Assembly: GCA_041441555.1 (NCBI GenBank)
Contig: JASDSW010000046.1
Location: 11,652 to 75,651 of the forward strand
Direction: 5' to 3'
DNA from: Pseudaeromonas sp041441555
GTDB taxonomy: Bacteria > Pseudomonadota > Gammaproteobacteria > Enterobacterales > Aeromonadaceae
Length of the DNA stretch: 64,000 bases
In this document: positions 1 to 9,364 of the stretch, piece by piece
Numbering within the stretch: the first letter of the stretch is position 1
How the letters are laid out: each line of letters begins with the position of its first letter
Program-made: the position numbers and the translations under genes
The notes under the pieces: model-generated
Told to the model about the DNA's origin: nothing
Seen by the model: only the letters and a program-made list of their open reading frames with translations
The model's database searches: none

Positions 1-2818
1 CCAGGATCAGGGTGCACTCCTCCGCCGAGTGGATGTCGGCCAGCAAGATCACGAACTCATCCCCGCCGATGCGGGAAATCGTGTCCTCATTGCGCAGCAC
101 GCTCTGCAGATGATGGGTGACGCCGATGAGCAGTTGATCGCCCACCTCGTGGCCGTAGCGATCGTTGACCGCCTTGAAATTGTCCAGATCGAGAAAGCAG
201 ATGGCGCAGGAGTGATGGTGCCGTACCGAGCGGGCGATGGCCTGCTGCAGGCGATCGGACAATAGCCGACGATTGGGCACCCCGGTCAGCGGATCATAAT
301 GGGCGACCCGGTCGAGCTCGAACTCATGGGCCTTGAGCTGGGAGATATCGGAGAAGAGGCCGACATAGTGCAGCAACTCGCCCTGGGCATTGCGCACCGT
401 CGAGATGGAGAGCAACTCAGCATACACTTCCCCATTCTTGCGCTTATTCCAGATCTCGCCGCGCCAGAAGTCATGCTCATGCACCGAATGCCACATGGCC
501 CGATAAAACAGTTCATCATGCTGCCCCGACGCCAGCAGGCGGGGCGATTGACCGATGGCTTCCTCGGCCGAATAACCGGTGATCCGGGTGAAAGCGGCAT
601 TGACCTTGGTGATGAGATTCTCCGGACTCACCACCATGATGCCTTCGTAGCTGCTCTCGAAGACGACGGCGGCCTCCTTTTGCGCCTGTTCGAGGATCTT
701 GCGTTCCGTGATATCGGTGTGGGTGCCGGACATCAGCAGCGGCCTGCCCTGCTCATCCCAGGTGACGATGCGACCGCAGGAGAGGATCCAGCGCCAGCCA
801 CCTGCCTTGGTGCGACAGCGCAACTCGACTTCATGGCTGGGGATCTCACCCCGCAAGTGGCGCTCGATAGAGTCTTTGGCCACGGCCAGATCGTCACTCT
901 GCACGATGGACGACCAGTTATCCGGCTGAACATCCAGCTCTCCGGGCTCATAGCCGAGCATGGTCTGCCAGCGCGAACTGACCACGAATTCGTTGGTCTG
1001 CAGATTCCACTCCCAATAGCCCTGATCCGACCCCTCAATGACCCGGGCGAGCTGCTGCTCCCGCTCCAGCAACGCCTCTTCGGCGTGCTTGTGCTCGGAA
1101 ATATCGGACAGGGAGCCAATCAGGCGGGTCGCCTCGCCGCTGGCATCGCGGTGTACCGCTCGTCCCAGCACCCGCATCCAGCGGATCGACCCACTCTTGG
1201 TCACCAGGCGGAAGGTAAAGTCCAGACTGCCGGTTTCCCCCCGGCGATGGGCGTTGATATGGCTCAGGACGCTGGCTCGATCCTCGGGGTGAATCATCTG
1301 GGAGAAGAAAGCAAAATCGTGGCGGTCCTCACTGGCCGAATAGCCGGTGACCTCGTAATAACGGGGGGAGCGATAGATGTACTGGCGCGAGATATCCCAA
1401 TCCCAGAAGCCATCACTGGTGGCCTCGACCACCAGTTGCAACCGCTCCTGGCTGGCCTGTAGCTGCAAGGCCAGCAACTTGGCCTCGGTAATGTCCTGCA
1501 TGGTGCCATACATGCGGGTGATTCGGCCTTGCGGATCAGTGAAGGCTTCGCCGCGGGAGGTGATCCAGCGATGCTCGCCATCGTCACGGATGATTTCGGC
1601 ATCACACTGGTAGGCCTGCCCCGTTTCCTGGCAGTGCATCACCAGTGGCGCCAGCCGCTGCCAGCTCTCCGAGGTGAAGTAACCTTGCATCTCGGCGTAG
1701 TCGGCCGGTGGACGCTGCGGATCCCGCCCCAGGATCCGATAAATCTCCTCAGACCATACTGGCCTGCCCGTTTGCAGATCCCACTCCCAGTTGCCCACCT
1801 TGGCAAGACGCTGGGCATGACGCAGCGCCGCTTCGCTGGCCTTGATCGCATCCTGATCCAACTGCTGTCGGGTGATATCGCGGGAGATGCCAAACAGGCC
1901 AATGACGCTACCGCGTTTGTCGAACACGGGGCCCTTGGTCACCATAAACACCAAGTTTTCCCCGCCCTGGATGGTGAGCTGCTCGATGTGGGTCTGCACC
2001 TTGCCTGCGGCCAGAATAGCGGCATCGGTGTCGTGCAGGCTCTGCGCCGAGGCGGCGTCAAACAGGGCACTGTCATCCAAACCGAGTAGTTGCGACGGGG
2101 TTTTGCCGACAAACGCCGCAGCAGCCGCATTGACCATCTGATAGCGCCCCTGGCGATCCTTGACGAAGACGGCATCGGAGGTACCGCTGACGATGGAATC
2201 CATCAACCGTTGGTTGACCTCCAAACTGGCAATCGAGCGGCGCAGCAACGCACTGAGAATACTCACGGCGATGCCGTTGACCATCAACAGAATCCACTGC
2301 AGATGCACGTAGCTCGGAGAGGCATAGGCGTGCAGGGCCGGCTTGGCCAGCAGATCGACGCCCACCCCCAACAAGGCCGTCGCCAGCAGCCCAGGGCCCA
2401 GCCCGCCCATGAGGGCGCTGAGGATGATGGGCAGCATGAAGAGGATCATCAAGGGTTGGCGGCCGAGATCGAGCGGAATGGCCATACGCAGGGCGAGCAC
2501 CGACAGCGCGATGGTGATGGCAAAACCATAGATCAGCCAGCGAGGTTGCCCGCCGAGGCCCATCCCCTCGGCGAGGGCATCGAGCGATGAGCCGTGACGC
2601 TCGGCCGTATTGGCCGGAATGGCGCGCAAGGCAAAGAAAAATAGCGCGGCGGTGGCGATGACAAAAAAGATCCCCTTGACCGTCGATAGCGCCATCGCAG
2701 CATCCGGGCCACTCACCAGCATCAACAGGTGGTCGGAGAGGAAGATCCACAACAGGGCCAGGATCAGATAACTGCCGACGGCAATGAGGATGAAACGATC
2801 GCGTGGCGAATTAAACAT
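1..2818 (-). CDS. Membrane-anchored multi-PAS diguanylate cyclase (GGDEF), C-terminus beyond left edge
   Basis: This gene makes a predicted inner-membrane signalling protein that synthesises cyclic-di-GMP. It reads leftward off the window, so only about 939 N-terminal residues are visible. Residues 1-200 hold several hydrophobic segments; the stretch around 120-165 resembles the DUF4118 (KdpD-type) membrane domain. Five PAS units follow, recognised by repeats of the type SDAVF/GNWEW/DGFWDW/QGYWEW/YEGIMVV and by linkers ending in TxDITE or SDIS. The GGDEF domain then begins; an intact GGDEF motif lies at residues 918-922, with an RNED tetrapeptide five residues upstream matching the RxxD inhibitory site. 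An EAL domain could follow outside the window and cannot be excluded. The start is the ATG at 2818; an in-frame reading is open through the whole visible length. Confidence 0.9.
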   Translation of the reverse strand, partial: MFNSPRDRFILIAVGSYLILALLWIFLSDHLLMLVSGPDAAMALSTVKGIFFVIATAALFFFALRAIPANTAERHGSSLDALAEGMGLGGQPRWLIYGFAITIALSVLALRMAIPLDLGRQPLMILFMLPIILSALMGGLGPGLLATALLGVGVDLLAKPALHAYASPSYVHLQWILLMVNGIAVSILSALLRRSIASLEVNQRLMDSIVSGTSDAVFVKDRQGRYQMVNAAAAAFVGKTPSQLLGLDDSALFDAASAQSLHDTDAAILAAGKVQTHIEQLTIQGGENLVFMVTKGPVFDKRGSVIGLFGISRDITRQQLDQDAIKASEAALRHAQRLAKVGNWEWDLQTGRPVWSEEIYRILGRDPQRPPADYAEMQGYFTSESWQRLAPLVMHCQETGQAYQCDAEIIRDDGEHRWITSRGEAFTDPQGRITRMYGTMQDITEAKLLALQLQASQERLQLVVEATSDGFWDWDISRQYIYRSPRYYEVTGYSASEDRHDFAFFSQMIHPEDRASVLSHINAHRRGETGSLDFTFRLVTKSGSIRWMRVLGRAVHRDASGEATRLIGSLSDISEHKHAEEALLEREQQLARVIEGSDQGYWEWNLQTNEFVVSSRWQTMLGYEPGELDVQPDNWSSIVQSDDLAVAKDSIERHLRGEIPSHEVELRCRTKAGGWRWILSCGRIVTWDEQGRPLLMSGTHTDITERKILEQAQKEAAVVFESSYEGIMVVSPENLITKVNAAFTRITGYSAEEAIGQSPRLLASGQHDELFYRAMWHSVHEHDFWRGEIWNKRKNGEVYAELLSISTVRNAQGELLHYVGLFSDISQLKAHEFELDRVAHYDPLTGVPNRRLLSDRLQQAIARSVRHHHSCAICFLDLDNFKAVNDRYGHEVGDQLLIGVTHHLQSVLRNEDTISRIGGDEFVILLADIHSAEECTLIL

Positions 2819-3213
2819 CGGTTGATCACCTCGAGTGCCATGGGCCGACTCCTTGCCCGCAACACTCTGTTCAGTGGGCCACAAACCCGCGCCAGCCAAT
2901 ACACGGCGCCATGTGCAAGTGCCACCCCCGTCCCTTCAACTGACTAGCTCGGGGAACCTGTTACCGAATGACTATCAAGGTGAGTGTACATAGCGGGGGG
3001 CAAGATGGAAATCTTGCTGAAATAGCTGTGGAAACAATCACATTTGCCACCATTACCCATAGAGATGGCAGGGATTTATGCGGCGTTGCAACGGTCGCGA
3101 TGTCATCGAAACGCTCTCGACGCCCACCGCTGGCCGTCGTCGGGATGACAGACAAGGCACAGAAGTTCAGTCCGGTGATTCCATCGAGGGCGCAAATAGG
3201 GTACAAGGACGCC
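2819..3213. other. Intergenic region between divergent GGDEF protein and RIO kinase
   Basis: About 395 bases separate the divergent starts. The open frame of the RIO kinase extends upstream to about 2968, but that extension is low-complexity translation without family similarity and has no ribosome binding site. Promoters for both flanking genes must lie here. No confident operator, RNA gene or repeat was seen. Confidence 0.4.
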
Positions 3214-4071
3214 ATGAAAACACCCAAACGTATACAACCTCTGGTGGATGATGGCCTGGTGGATGAGGTCGTCCGTCGCCTGAAGAGCGGCAAAGAAGCC
3301 GATGTCTTTGTGGTCCGATGCGGCTCCGAGATCCGCTGCGCCAAAGTCTATAAGGAAGCCAGCCAACGCAGCTTCAAACAGGCGGTGCAGTATCAGGAGG
3401 GGCGCAAGGTGCGCAACAGCCGGGATGCCCGCGCCATGGAGAAGGGTTCCAAATTCGGCCGCAAGCAGCAAGAAGAGAGCTGGCAGCACACCGAAGTGGA
3501 CGCCCTCTACAAACTGGCCAGCGTCGGCGTACGCGTCCCCCAGCCCTACGGCTGTTTCGATGGCGTGCTCTTGATGGAGCTCATCACCGATGAGGAGGGG
3601 CATGTAGCTCCGCGCCTGGCCGATGTCACCATGTCCGCCGAGCAGGCACTCGAAGACCATGCCGAGATGCTCCAGCACGTGGTGCGCATGCTCTGCGCCG
3701 GCCTGGTGCATGGCGATCTCTCCGAATTCAACGTGCTGGTTGACGAATTTGGCCCCGTCATCATCGACCTGCCTCAGGTGGTCGATGCTGCGGCCAACAA
3801 CCACGCCAAGTCCATGCTGGAGCGCGACGTCAACAACCTGACCGAATACTACGGCCAGTTCGCCCCCGAGTTACTCGGCCGTCGTTACGCCAAGGAGATG
3901 TGGGCGCTATACGAAGAGGGCAAGTTGCAACCGGACAGCCCCTTGACCGGCCATTTCGTGGAGAGTGAGGCGGCGGTGGATCTCGATTCAGTGCTGGATG
4001 AGATCAATACGGTGCTCGAAGAGGAGCAGGCGCGCCGCCAGCGGCTGCGCGAAGCCCGAGAGTTCGACTGA
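3214..4071 (+). CDS. RIO-type serine protein kinase
   Basis: A 285-residue cytoplasmic protein of the RIO1/RIO kinase family, atypical serine kinases found in archaea, eukaryotes and some proteobacteria. The nucleotide-binding segment SGKEAD is at residues 25-30, the catalytic loop HGDLSEFN starts at His166 with the catalytic Asp168, and the metal-binding Asp185 sits in IIDLPQV. The C-terminus is Arg/Glu rich and helical. The ATG at 3214 is preferred to earlier in-frame starts because it has an AGGA ribosome site at 3206-3209 and gives the normal family N-terminus MKTPKRIQ. Substrates of bacterial RIO kinases are poorly known, so no pathway is assigned. The DUF481 gene starts 31 bases downstream and may be co-transcribed. 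Confidence 0.9.
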   Translation: MKTPKRIQPLVDDGLVDEVVRRLKSGKEADVFVVRCGSEIRCAKVYKEASQRSFKQAVQYQEGRKVRNSRDARAMEKGSKFGRKQQEESWQHTEVDALYKLASVGVRVPQPYGCFDGVLLMELITDEEGHVAPRLADVTMSAEQALEDHAEMLQHVVRMLCAGLVHGDLSEFNVLVDEFGPVIIDLPQVVDAAANNHAKSMLERDVNNLTEYYGQFAPELLGRRYAKEMWALYEEGKLQPDSPLTGHFVESEAAVDLDSVLDEINTVLEEEQARRQRLREAREFD

Positions 4072-4102
4072 CATCGTCGGCACCGATCAAGGAGTAGTCG
4101 TC

Positions 4103-5097
4103 ATGGATGCTAGGATGGGTTGCTGGTTACTGCTGACGCTGGCATCGGGCGCCAGTGCCGATACCCTCTGGCTGACCAACGGCGATCGGCTCACCGGCCA
4201 GATCACCAAACTGCAGGACGGCAAGCTGGGGCTGAACACCAAATACGCCGGCACCTTGCAAATCAAATGGCCCGAGGTGCAGCGCATCGAATCCCAGGCC
4301 CCGCTGTTGATTGAGCTGGCCCCCGGTCAGAAGCCCCCGCCGAAGGGAGGCAGTCTGGTGGAATTCAAGAGTCCCCAGCAGCAGCGAACCCTGGTGCAAG
4401 CCCAGATCCAAGGCATCGAGCAACCGGCGCACTTCAGCCCGAAATTCAACTGGAGTGGCAACCTGGATCTGAGTCTGGATATCGAGCGCGAGGAGGATGA
4501 CAGCGACAATCTGCGCCTCAAAAGCGACAACGAATTCCTCAAAGGTTACTGGCGCGATAATTTGGATGGCTCTTGGGAAACGCGCAAGACCAACGGCGTC
4601 CGTGATCGCCACAACTACGAGCTGAACAACTCACTGGACTATTTTTGGAGCAGCCACTGGTTCTGGCGCGGCGAGGCCAGCTATCAGCGCGACTTCCATG
4701 ACGATCTCTTTGAAGAGAGCAAATACGGCAGTGGTCCAGGCTACCGTTTCTATGACAACAAAAGCGGCCGTTTCGAACTAGGCTCCACCTTGGGCCGACA
4801 AGCCTACCTGTACCATGAAGAGCCCGATCTGCGCTTTGCCATCCTGACCTTCAGCTGGGATTACCGCCGCTTCCTGCTGGACGACGGTTTGCTGGAACTC
4901 TACACCAACGGCGACTACAGCTACCCCGACACCGATNNNNNNNNNNNNNNNNNNNNNNNNNNNNNNNNNNNNNNNNNNNNNNNNNNNNNNNNNNNNNNNN
5001 NNNNNNNACCTTCTCCAGCGAGTTGGAGTCGCTGCACGGCACCCAGGAGTCCCATAACAACTGGAAGCACTTCTGGGGCCTCGGCTACAGCTGGTAA
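4103..5097 (+). CDS. DUF481 (YdiY-type) outer-membrane-associated protein, interrupted by assembly gap
   Basis: The start at 4103 is preceded by AAGGAG at 4089-4094. The N-terminus is a signal peptide (residues about 1-20, ending ASGASA). The following 60 residues (DTLWLTNGDRLTGQI) are the small SH3-like domain typical of the YdiY group, and from about residue 120 on alternating aromatic and charged residues suggest DUF481 beta-barrel strands. After the N run at 4937-5007 the frame reads TFSSELESLHGTQ to a TAA at 5095-5097, ending in GLGYSW as expected of a barrel C-terminus. The two sides are in different frames because 71 Ns is not a multiple of three, so the gap size is an estimate and the gene is probably intact. 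Function is unknown; a salt-stress or outer-membrane role is only inferred from the family. Confidence 0.8.
4937..5007. other. Assembly gap (71 N) inside the DUF481 gene
   Basis: A run of 71 undetermined bases. It starts exactly at a codon boundary of the upstream frame; the downstream frame is shifted by one, so the true length differs from 71 or the gene is frameshifted. Confidence 0.99.
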
Positions 5098-5106
5098 CCG
5101 CCTACA

Positions 5107-6075
5107 TCAGCCCCAGCGAAAACGGCTCCAGGCCTGTTGCTGGGCCAGTGGCTGAAAGGTCCAGGCCACCAGACGGCTGATCTTCTGCCCCTGCGCCATC
5201 TCGATCACCCGTACCTCGGCGACCTTGGCCGCGGCCAGCGCCTTGCGGATCGGGGCGACATTCTCGGCCTTGGAGACCAGGGTCGAGAACCAGAACACCT
5301 GAGTCGCCACCGACTGGCTGTCCCGGATCATCCGGCGAATAAACTGCAACTCCCCCCCTTCACACCACAACTCGTTCTGCCGTCCGCCGAAGTTCAAGGC
5401 AGCCTGATCCAGATTGGCTTTCTGTTCATTGCGCGGTTTCTGGCTGTTGAGGTTGCGCACCTTGCGCAGGCTGCCTGCAGCAGCCGCCTGGGCGGAGGCA
5501 TGAAACGGTGGATTGCACAGCGTCAGATCGAAGATGTCATCACCCTGCACCAGGTTGCCGAAGATCTGCCCGGCATCTGGCTGCAGCCGGCACTCCAGTG
5601 CAGCCGCCAACTCAGGATTTTGTGCCTGAATGCGCGCCACCGACGCCAGCGAGTCAACATCGATATCGGATCCGACAAACGACCAGCCGTAGGCGTGATG
5701 GCCGATGATGGGATAAATCGCATTGGCCCCGACACCGATATCCAGCACCCGCACCTGCTCCCCACGAGGCACCTTACCCCGATGACAGCTGGCCAGCAGA
5801 TCCGCCAGATGGTGAATGTGATCGGCACGCCCCGGGATCGGCGGACAGAGATACCCGTCGGGAATATCCCAGCCCTGAATGCCATAATCGGCCACCAGGA
5901 TGGCCTGGTTCAGCGCCTTGACCGCCGCCGGGTCGGCAAAATCGATGGTCTGGCCATGAGGCAATGATCGCACGAAGGGCTGCAGAGCCGGCGAGGCCGC
6001 CAGCAGCCGGGCAAAGTCATAACGTCCCTGGTGAGGATTGCGAGGATGCAGAGGCGACTTGGGGGATTTGGACAT
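5107..6075 (-). CDS. rlmF: 23S rRNA (adenine-1618-N6)-methyltransferase RlmF
   Basis: A 322-residue SAM-dependent enzyme that methylates N6 of A1618 in 23S rRNA. The SAM-binding motif LDIGVGAN lies at residues 111-118, an acidic strand end SDID at 136-139, and the N6-adenine methylase signature NPPF at 188-191 (CNPPFHAS). The N-terminal PRNPHQGRYDF segment is typical of RlmF. The start is taken at the ATG at 6075 (MSKSPKSP); in-frame sequence upstream is not family-like. The gene converges with the DUF481 gene, the stops being 10 bases apart, and no terminator hairpin is evident between them. Confidence 0.95.
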   Translation of the reverse strand: MSKSPKSPLHPRNPHQGRYDFARLLAASPALQPFVRSLPHGQTIDFADPAAVKALNQAILVADYGIQGWDIPDGYLCPPIPGRADHIHHLADLLASCHRGKVPRGEQVRVLDIGVGANAIYPIIGHHAYGWSFVGSDIDVDSLASVARIQAQNPELAAALECRLQPDAGQIFGNLVQGDDIFDLTLCNPPFHASAQAAAAGSLRKVRNLNSQKPRNEQKANLDQAALNFGGRQNELWCEGGELQFIRRMIRDSQSVATQVFWFSTLVSKAENVAPIRKALAAAKVAEVRVIEMAQGQKISRLVAWTFQPLAQQQAWSRFRWG

Positions 6076-6188
6076 GACAGACTCGGATAGCCACAGAGAT
6101 AAGGCGGCCGATCTTGGCCGCCCCGCGCGCCGAGTGCAAGCATAAATCGTCATTCGCCCGAACGGCGCACGACGTCACGCGTGGCCCA

Positions 6189-6602
6189 CTACTCGAACAG
6201 TTTCTGGCAGGTATTGCTCTCGCCATCCCAATAGTAGGGAGGAAAACAGTGAGCAGTGCCATCCGGGCTATCGACTTCGGCCTTGATGCAGGACTCCTTG
6301 CTGGGCGACCAGCGCAGTCCGTTCTGACAATGGGGCTGCTTGGGGCCGTGGCTGGCACCACCACCATAGACACAATCACAGATGACACTGTTCCCCAGCC
6401 GATCCTTGGGGGCGCAGACCCCGGCCTCTCCATTCAGGGCACACAAATCGCCCACGGCAGCGTTTTGACAACTGTTTGCCGAGCCGACAAAGGCGCACTT
6501 CCCCGCCGCCTGAGCCCCACAGACCAGCAAAAGCGCCAGACACCCCAGACCCATGCCCCGCCATAGAAGGGAGCGCCACTTGCCGGATCCTTGCCATTCC
6601 AT
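6189..6602 (-). CDS. Small secreted ten-cysteine protein, function unknown
   Basis: A 137-residue protein starting at an ATG with AGGAG nearby. It has a signal peptide (residues about 1-33: charged start, hydrophobic core LGCLALLLVCGAQA, then a cleavage-like AAG). The mature part has ten cysteines, an even number compatible with five disulfides, in the pattern C-C-C-C-CxC-C-C-C-C. The C-terminal half has two similar units, CQNGLRWSPSKESC and CFPPYYWDGESNTC, suggesting an internal duplication of a C-x-G/P-aromatic-W-x5-C unit. I do not recognise the family. It stands alone between rlmF and the divergent ArsR operon. Confidence 0.75.
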   Translation of the reverse strand: MEWQGSGKWRSLLWRGMGLGCLALLLVCGAQAAGKCAFVGSANSCQNAAVGDLCALNGEAGVCAPKDRLGNSVICDCVYGGGASHGPKQPHCQNGLRWSPSKESCIKAEVDSPDGTAHCFPPYYWDGESNTCQKLFE

Positions 6603-6802
6603 CGTTCATCTCCTCTTGAGTCGACCATCATCGCCGATCATCGCCAATTGGGGGGCCGTCTGACAGACGCCTGTGGCGGACAGTAACACGATGCCCGCAG
6701 GAGTCGTCGCAGGATCCAGGTGTGCGGGTTCAGTCCTTCGGCAAAAGTGTGCCGAGGATTGCGAATAGTCGAAAAAATTTTCACCGGACGCCGCACGTAG
6801 GC

Positions 6803-6839
6803 TTTACAGCCGGCGTGAACTCATTATCATGTCGACATG
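6803..6839 (+). promoter_or_regulatory. Promoter with overlapping palindromic operator for the ArsR-lipid operon
   Basis: A -35-like TTTACA (6803-6808) and -10-like TATCAT (6825-6830) are 16 bases apart. A perfect 12-base palindrome, CATGTCGACATG (6828-6839), overlaps the -10 end and the predicted transcription start. Its position just upstream of an ArsR-family gene fits autorepression by steric block. Promoter strength and operator identity are inference. Confidence 0.5.
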
Positions 6840-6862
6840 TTTAATTGTTTCGAAATGAGTCC

Positions 6863-7174
6863 ATGCATCACGACTACTCACGTGCCATCCCGGAAACCTG
6901 GCAACAGATCGCCAAGGTGTTCAACGCCCTGGGGGATGAACATCGCCAGCGCCTGTTGCTGACCTTCGAGCCCGGTGAGCGGCTGACGGCCGGCCAGTTG
7001 GCCGAGGTCTCCACCCTCTCCCGCCCGACGGTCTCCCACCACCTGAAGATCCTGCGGGAAGCCGGCGTGCTACGCCACGAGCGTCAGGGCAAGGAGATCT
7101 ACTTTTGGATCGACAAACCCTATCTGAACGATTCCCTGCAGGCGGTGCTGTGCTACCTGCAGGACGAAGTCTAA
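6863..7174 (+). CDS. ArsR-family winged-helix transcriptional regulator
   Basis: About 103 residues. The ArsR/SmtB fold is clear: FNALGDEHRQRLLLTF, a recognition segment STLSRPTVSHHLKILREAGVL, and a wing with RQGKEIYFWID. The metal-binding cysteine pair of the arsenic sensors (ELCVC type) is missing: only one cysteine (VLCYL near the C-terminus) exists, so it is not a classical As or Cd sensor. The ATG at 6863 is chosen; a TTG at 6845 would add six residues and cannot be excluded because neither has a strong ribosome site. It lies 35 bases before aas and probably controls the whole downstream lipid operon. The ligand is unknown. Confidence 0.85.
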   Translation: MHHDYSRAIPETWQQIAKVFNALGDEHRQRLLLTFEPGERLTAGQLAEVSTLSRPTVSHHLKILREAGVLRHERQGKEIYFWIDKPYLNDSLQAVLCYLQDEV

Positions 7175-7209
7175 GCCCCTCATCAACCTTAGCGAGGAAA
7201 GGAATCCCG

Positions 7210-9348
7210 ATGCGAATCATCATCAAACTGTTGCTCCGCGTGTTGTTTACCCTGCTGTTCCGGGTGCGAGTCCGGGGGGATTGGCAGGCACTCCAGCAGG
7301 AGAGAGTCCTGGTGGTTGCCAACCATGAATCCTTCCTGGATGGCATGCTGCTGGGCGTCTTCATGCCCGGTAATCCGGTGTTTGTGGTGCACACCTGGGT
7401 GGCGAGCCACTGGATGTTCAAGCCGCTGCTGGCCCTGGTCGATTATCTGGCGGTGGATCCCACCAGCCCCATGGGCATGAAGCAGGTGGTGCGTCTCATC
7501 GAGCAGGGTCGCCCTGTGGTCATCTTCCCCGAGGGGCGCCTGACCGTCACCGGCTCTCTGATGAAGATCTACAATGGCCCGGCCTTTATCGCCGCCCGAA
7601 CCGGAGCCACCGTGCTGCCAGTGCATCTGGATGGGCCGGCCCGCACCTATTTCAGCCGCATGGGGGGGCACTATCCGCGCCGCTGGTTGCCGAAGATGCG
7701 CATCACCATCATGCCGAGCGAAACCATCGCCATGCCGGAGGCCACCAACAGCCACGAGCGCCGCGCCAAGGCCGGCGAGGCACTGCGTCGCATCATGCAG
7801 CACATGCTGTTTGTCTCCCGGCCGCGCGGCACCCTGTATGAGTCGCTGCTCGGCGCCATCTCACTCTACGGTCGCCGCTACCTGCTGCTCGAGGACATGC
7901 GTCAAATCGAGCAAAGCTATGGCGATCTGCTGAAGATGACCCTGGCGCTGGGCCGCATGACTACCCGTCTGGCCGCCCCCGGTGAGCGCATCGGCCTGCT
8001 GCTGCCGAACCTCAGCGCCACCCTGGGCTTGATGATCGGCACCGGCACCTTCGGCCGGGTTCCCGCCATGCTCAACTACACCGCCGGCCGCCAGGGGATC
8101 GAGTCGGCCTGCCGCGTCGCCGGCATCCAGACGCTGATCAGCTCCCGCGCCTTCATCGAGAGCGCCCGTCTGCAGGAGGTCATCGAGGCGCTGCCAGCCC
8201 ACCTCAAGGTGCTCTATCTGGAGGATCTGCGCGCCGCCTTCACCTGGCAAGACAAGCTCTGGCTGCTGGCCGCCCTCTGTCTGCCGCGCCTGCTGGTGCC
8301 GGCGCAGCGTCCCGACGCCGAGGCGGTGACCCTGTTCACCTCCGGCTCCGAAGGGGTGCCCAAGGGGGTGGTGCTGACTCACCGCAACCTGCTGGCCAAC
8401 CTGGCGCAGATCCAGTCGGTCATCGACTTCTCGGTGGATGACAAGTTTATGAATGCCCTGCCGATCTTCCACGCCTTCGGCCTGACCGCCGGCACCCTGC
8501 TGCCGGTGATGACCGGCACCAAGTTGTTCCTCTACCCCTCGCCCCTGCACTACAAGGTGATCCCCGAGGTGGTCTACGATCGCAACTGCTCGGTGCTCTT
8601 TGGCACCAGCACCTTCCTCGGCAACTATGCCAAACACGCACACCCTTACGACTTCTTCCGCATGCGCTATGTGATTGCCGGCGCCGAGAAGCTGGCGCAA
8701 CCGGTGCGCGAGCTGTGGTTTGAAAAATTCGGCATCCGCATCCTCGAAGGCTATGGCGCCACCGAGACCGCCCCGGTGCTGGCGGTCAACACCCCGATGG
8801 CCTATCGCACCGGCACCGTCGGCCAGTTCCTGCCCGGCATCGAGTGGCACCTCGAAGCGGTCCCCGGCATCGAGCAGGGCGGCATCTTGCACGTCAAGGG
8901 GCCGAACCTGATGGCCGGTTACCTGCGGGACAGCAATCCCGGCGTTCTGGAGCCGACCGCCTCCGAGCTGGGTGCCGGCTGGTATAACACCGGCGATATC
9001 GTGCGGGTCGATGATCTGGGCTTTGTCACCATCGCCGGACGCCTCAAACGCTTTGCCAAGATTGCCGGAGAGATGGTCTCGCTCGAAGTGGTCGAGAAGC
9101 TCGCCGCCCAGGCCAGTCCCGAGCAGCAGCACGCCAGCAGCTCCCGTCCCGATGAGAGCAAGGGCGAGGCCCTGGTGCTGTTCACCACGGATACCGAGCT
9201 CAACTACGACCGTCTGAGCCAGGTGGCCCGCGATCAGGGAATGCCGGCGCTGGCCGTCCCGCGCGATATCCGCCAGCTCGCCAGCCTGCCGCTGCTGGGC
9301 ACCGGCAAGATTGACTATGTCAGCCTCAAACAGCTGGCCACCGCCTGA
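7210..9348 (+). CDS. aas: Bifunctional acyl-ACP synthetase / 2-acylglycerophosphoethanolamine acyltransferase
   Basis: A 712-residue inner-membrane enzyme that re-acylates lysophosphatidylethanolamine. The N-terminal acyltransferase domain carries NHESFLD (HX4D motif, about residues 38-44) and FPEGR; after about residue 210 comes an AMP-forming synthetase domain with the P-loop TSGSEGVPKG, YGATETAP and GWYNTGD. Length and order match E. coli Aas (719 residues). Start at 7210 follows AGGAAAGGAA; the open frame upstream overlaps the ArsR gene and is not family-like. lplT follows after 16 bases, the usual genetic partner: LplT flips lysophospholipid inward and Aas acylates it. It is embedded in a six-gene lipid operon. 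Confidence 0.96.
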   Translation: MRIIIKLLLRVLFTLLFRVRVRGDWQALQQERVLVVANHESFLDGMLLGVFMPGNPVFVVHTWVASHWMFKPLLALVDYLAVDPTSPMGMKQVVRLIEQGRPVVIFPEGRLTVTGSLMKIYNGPAFIAARTGATVLPVHLDGPARTYFSRMGGHYPRRWLPKMRITIMPSETIAMPEATNSHERRAKAGEALRRIMQHMLFVSRPRGTLYESLLGAISLYGRRYLLLEDMRQIEQSYGDLLKMTLALGRMTTRLAAPGERIGLLLPNLSATLGLMIGTGTFGRVPAMLNYTAGRQGIESACRVAGIQTLISSRAFIESARLQEVIEALPAHLKVLYLEDLRAAFTWQDKLWLLAALCLPRLLVPAQRPDAEAVTLFTSGSEGVPKGVVLTHRNLLANLAQIQSVIDFSVDDKFMNALPIFHAFGLTAGTLLPVMTGTKLFLYPSPLHYKVIPEVVYDRNCSVLFGTSTFLGNYAKHAHPYDFFRMRYVIAGAEKLAQPVRELWFEKFGIRILEGYGATETAPVLAVNTPMAYRTGTVGQFLPGIEWHLEAVPGIEQGGILHVKGPNLMAGYLRDSNPGVLEPTASELGAGWYNTGDIVRVDDLGFVTIAGRLKRFAKIAGEMVSLEVVEKLAAQASPEQQHASSSRPDESKGEALVLFTTDTELNYDRLSQVARDQGMPALAVPRDIRQLASLPLLGTGKIDYVSLKQLATA

Positions 9349-9364
9349 TCGAAGGAGAGATCTG

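Noticed and set aside
2968..3213. Longer N-terminus for the RIO kinase
   Set aside because: The extra 82 codons have no family similarity, while the ATG at 3214 has a ribosome site and the normal N-terminus.
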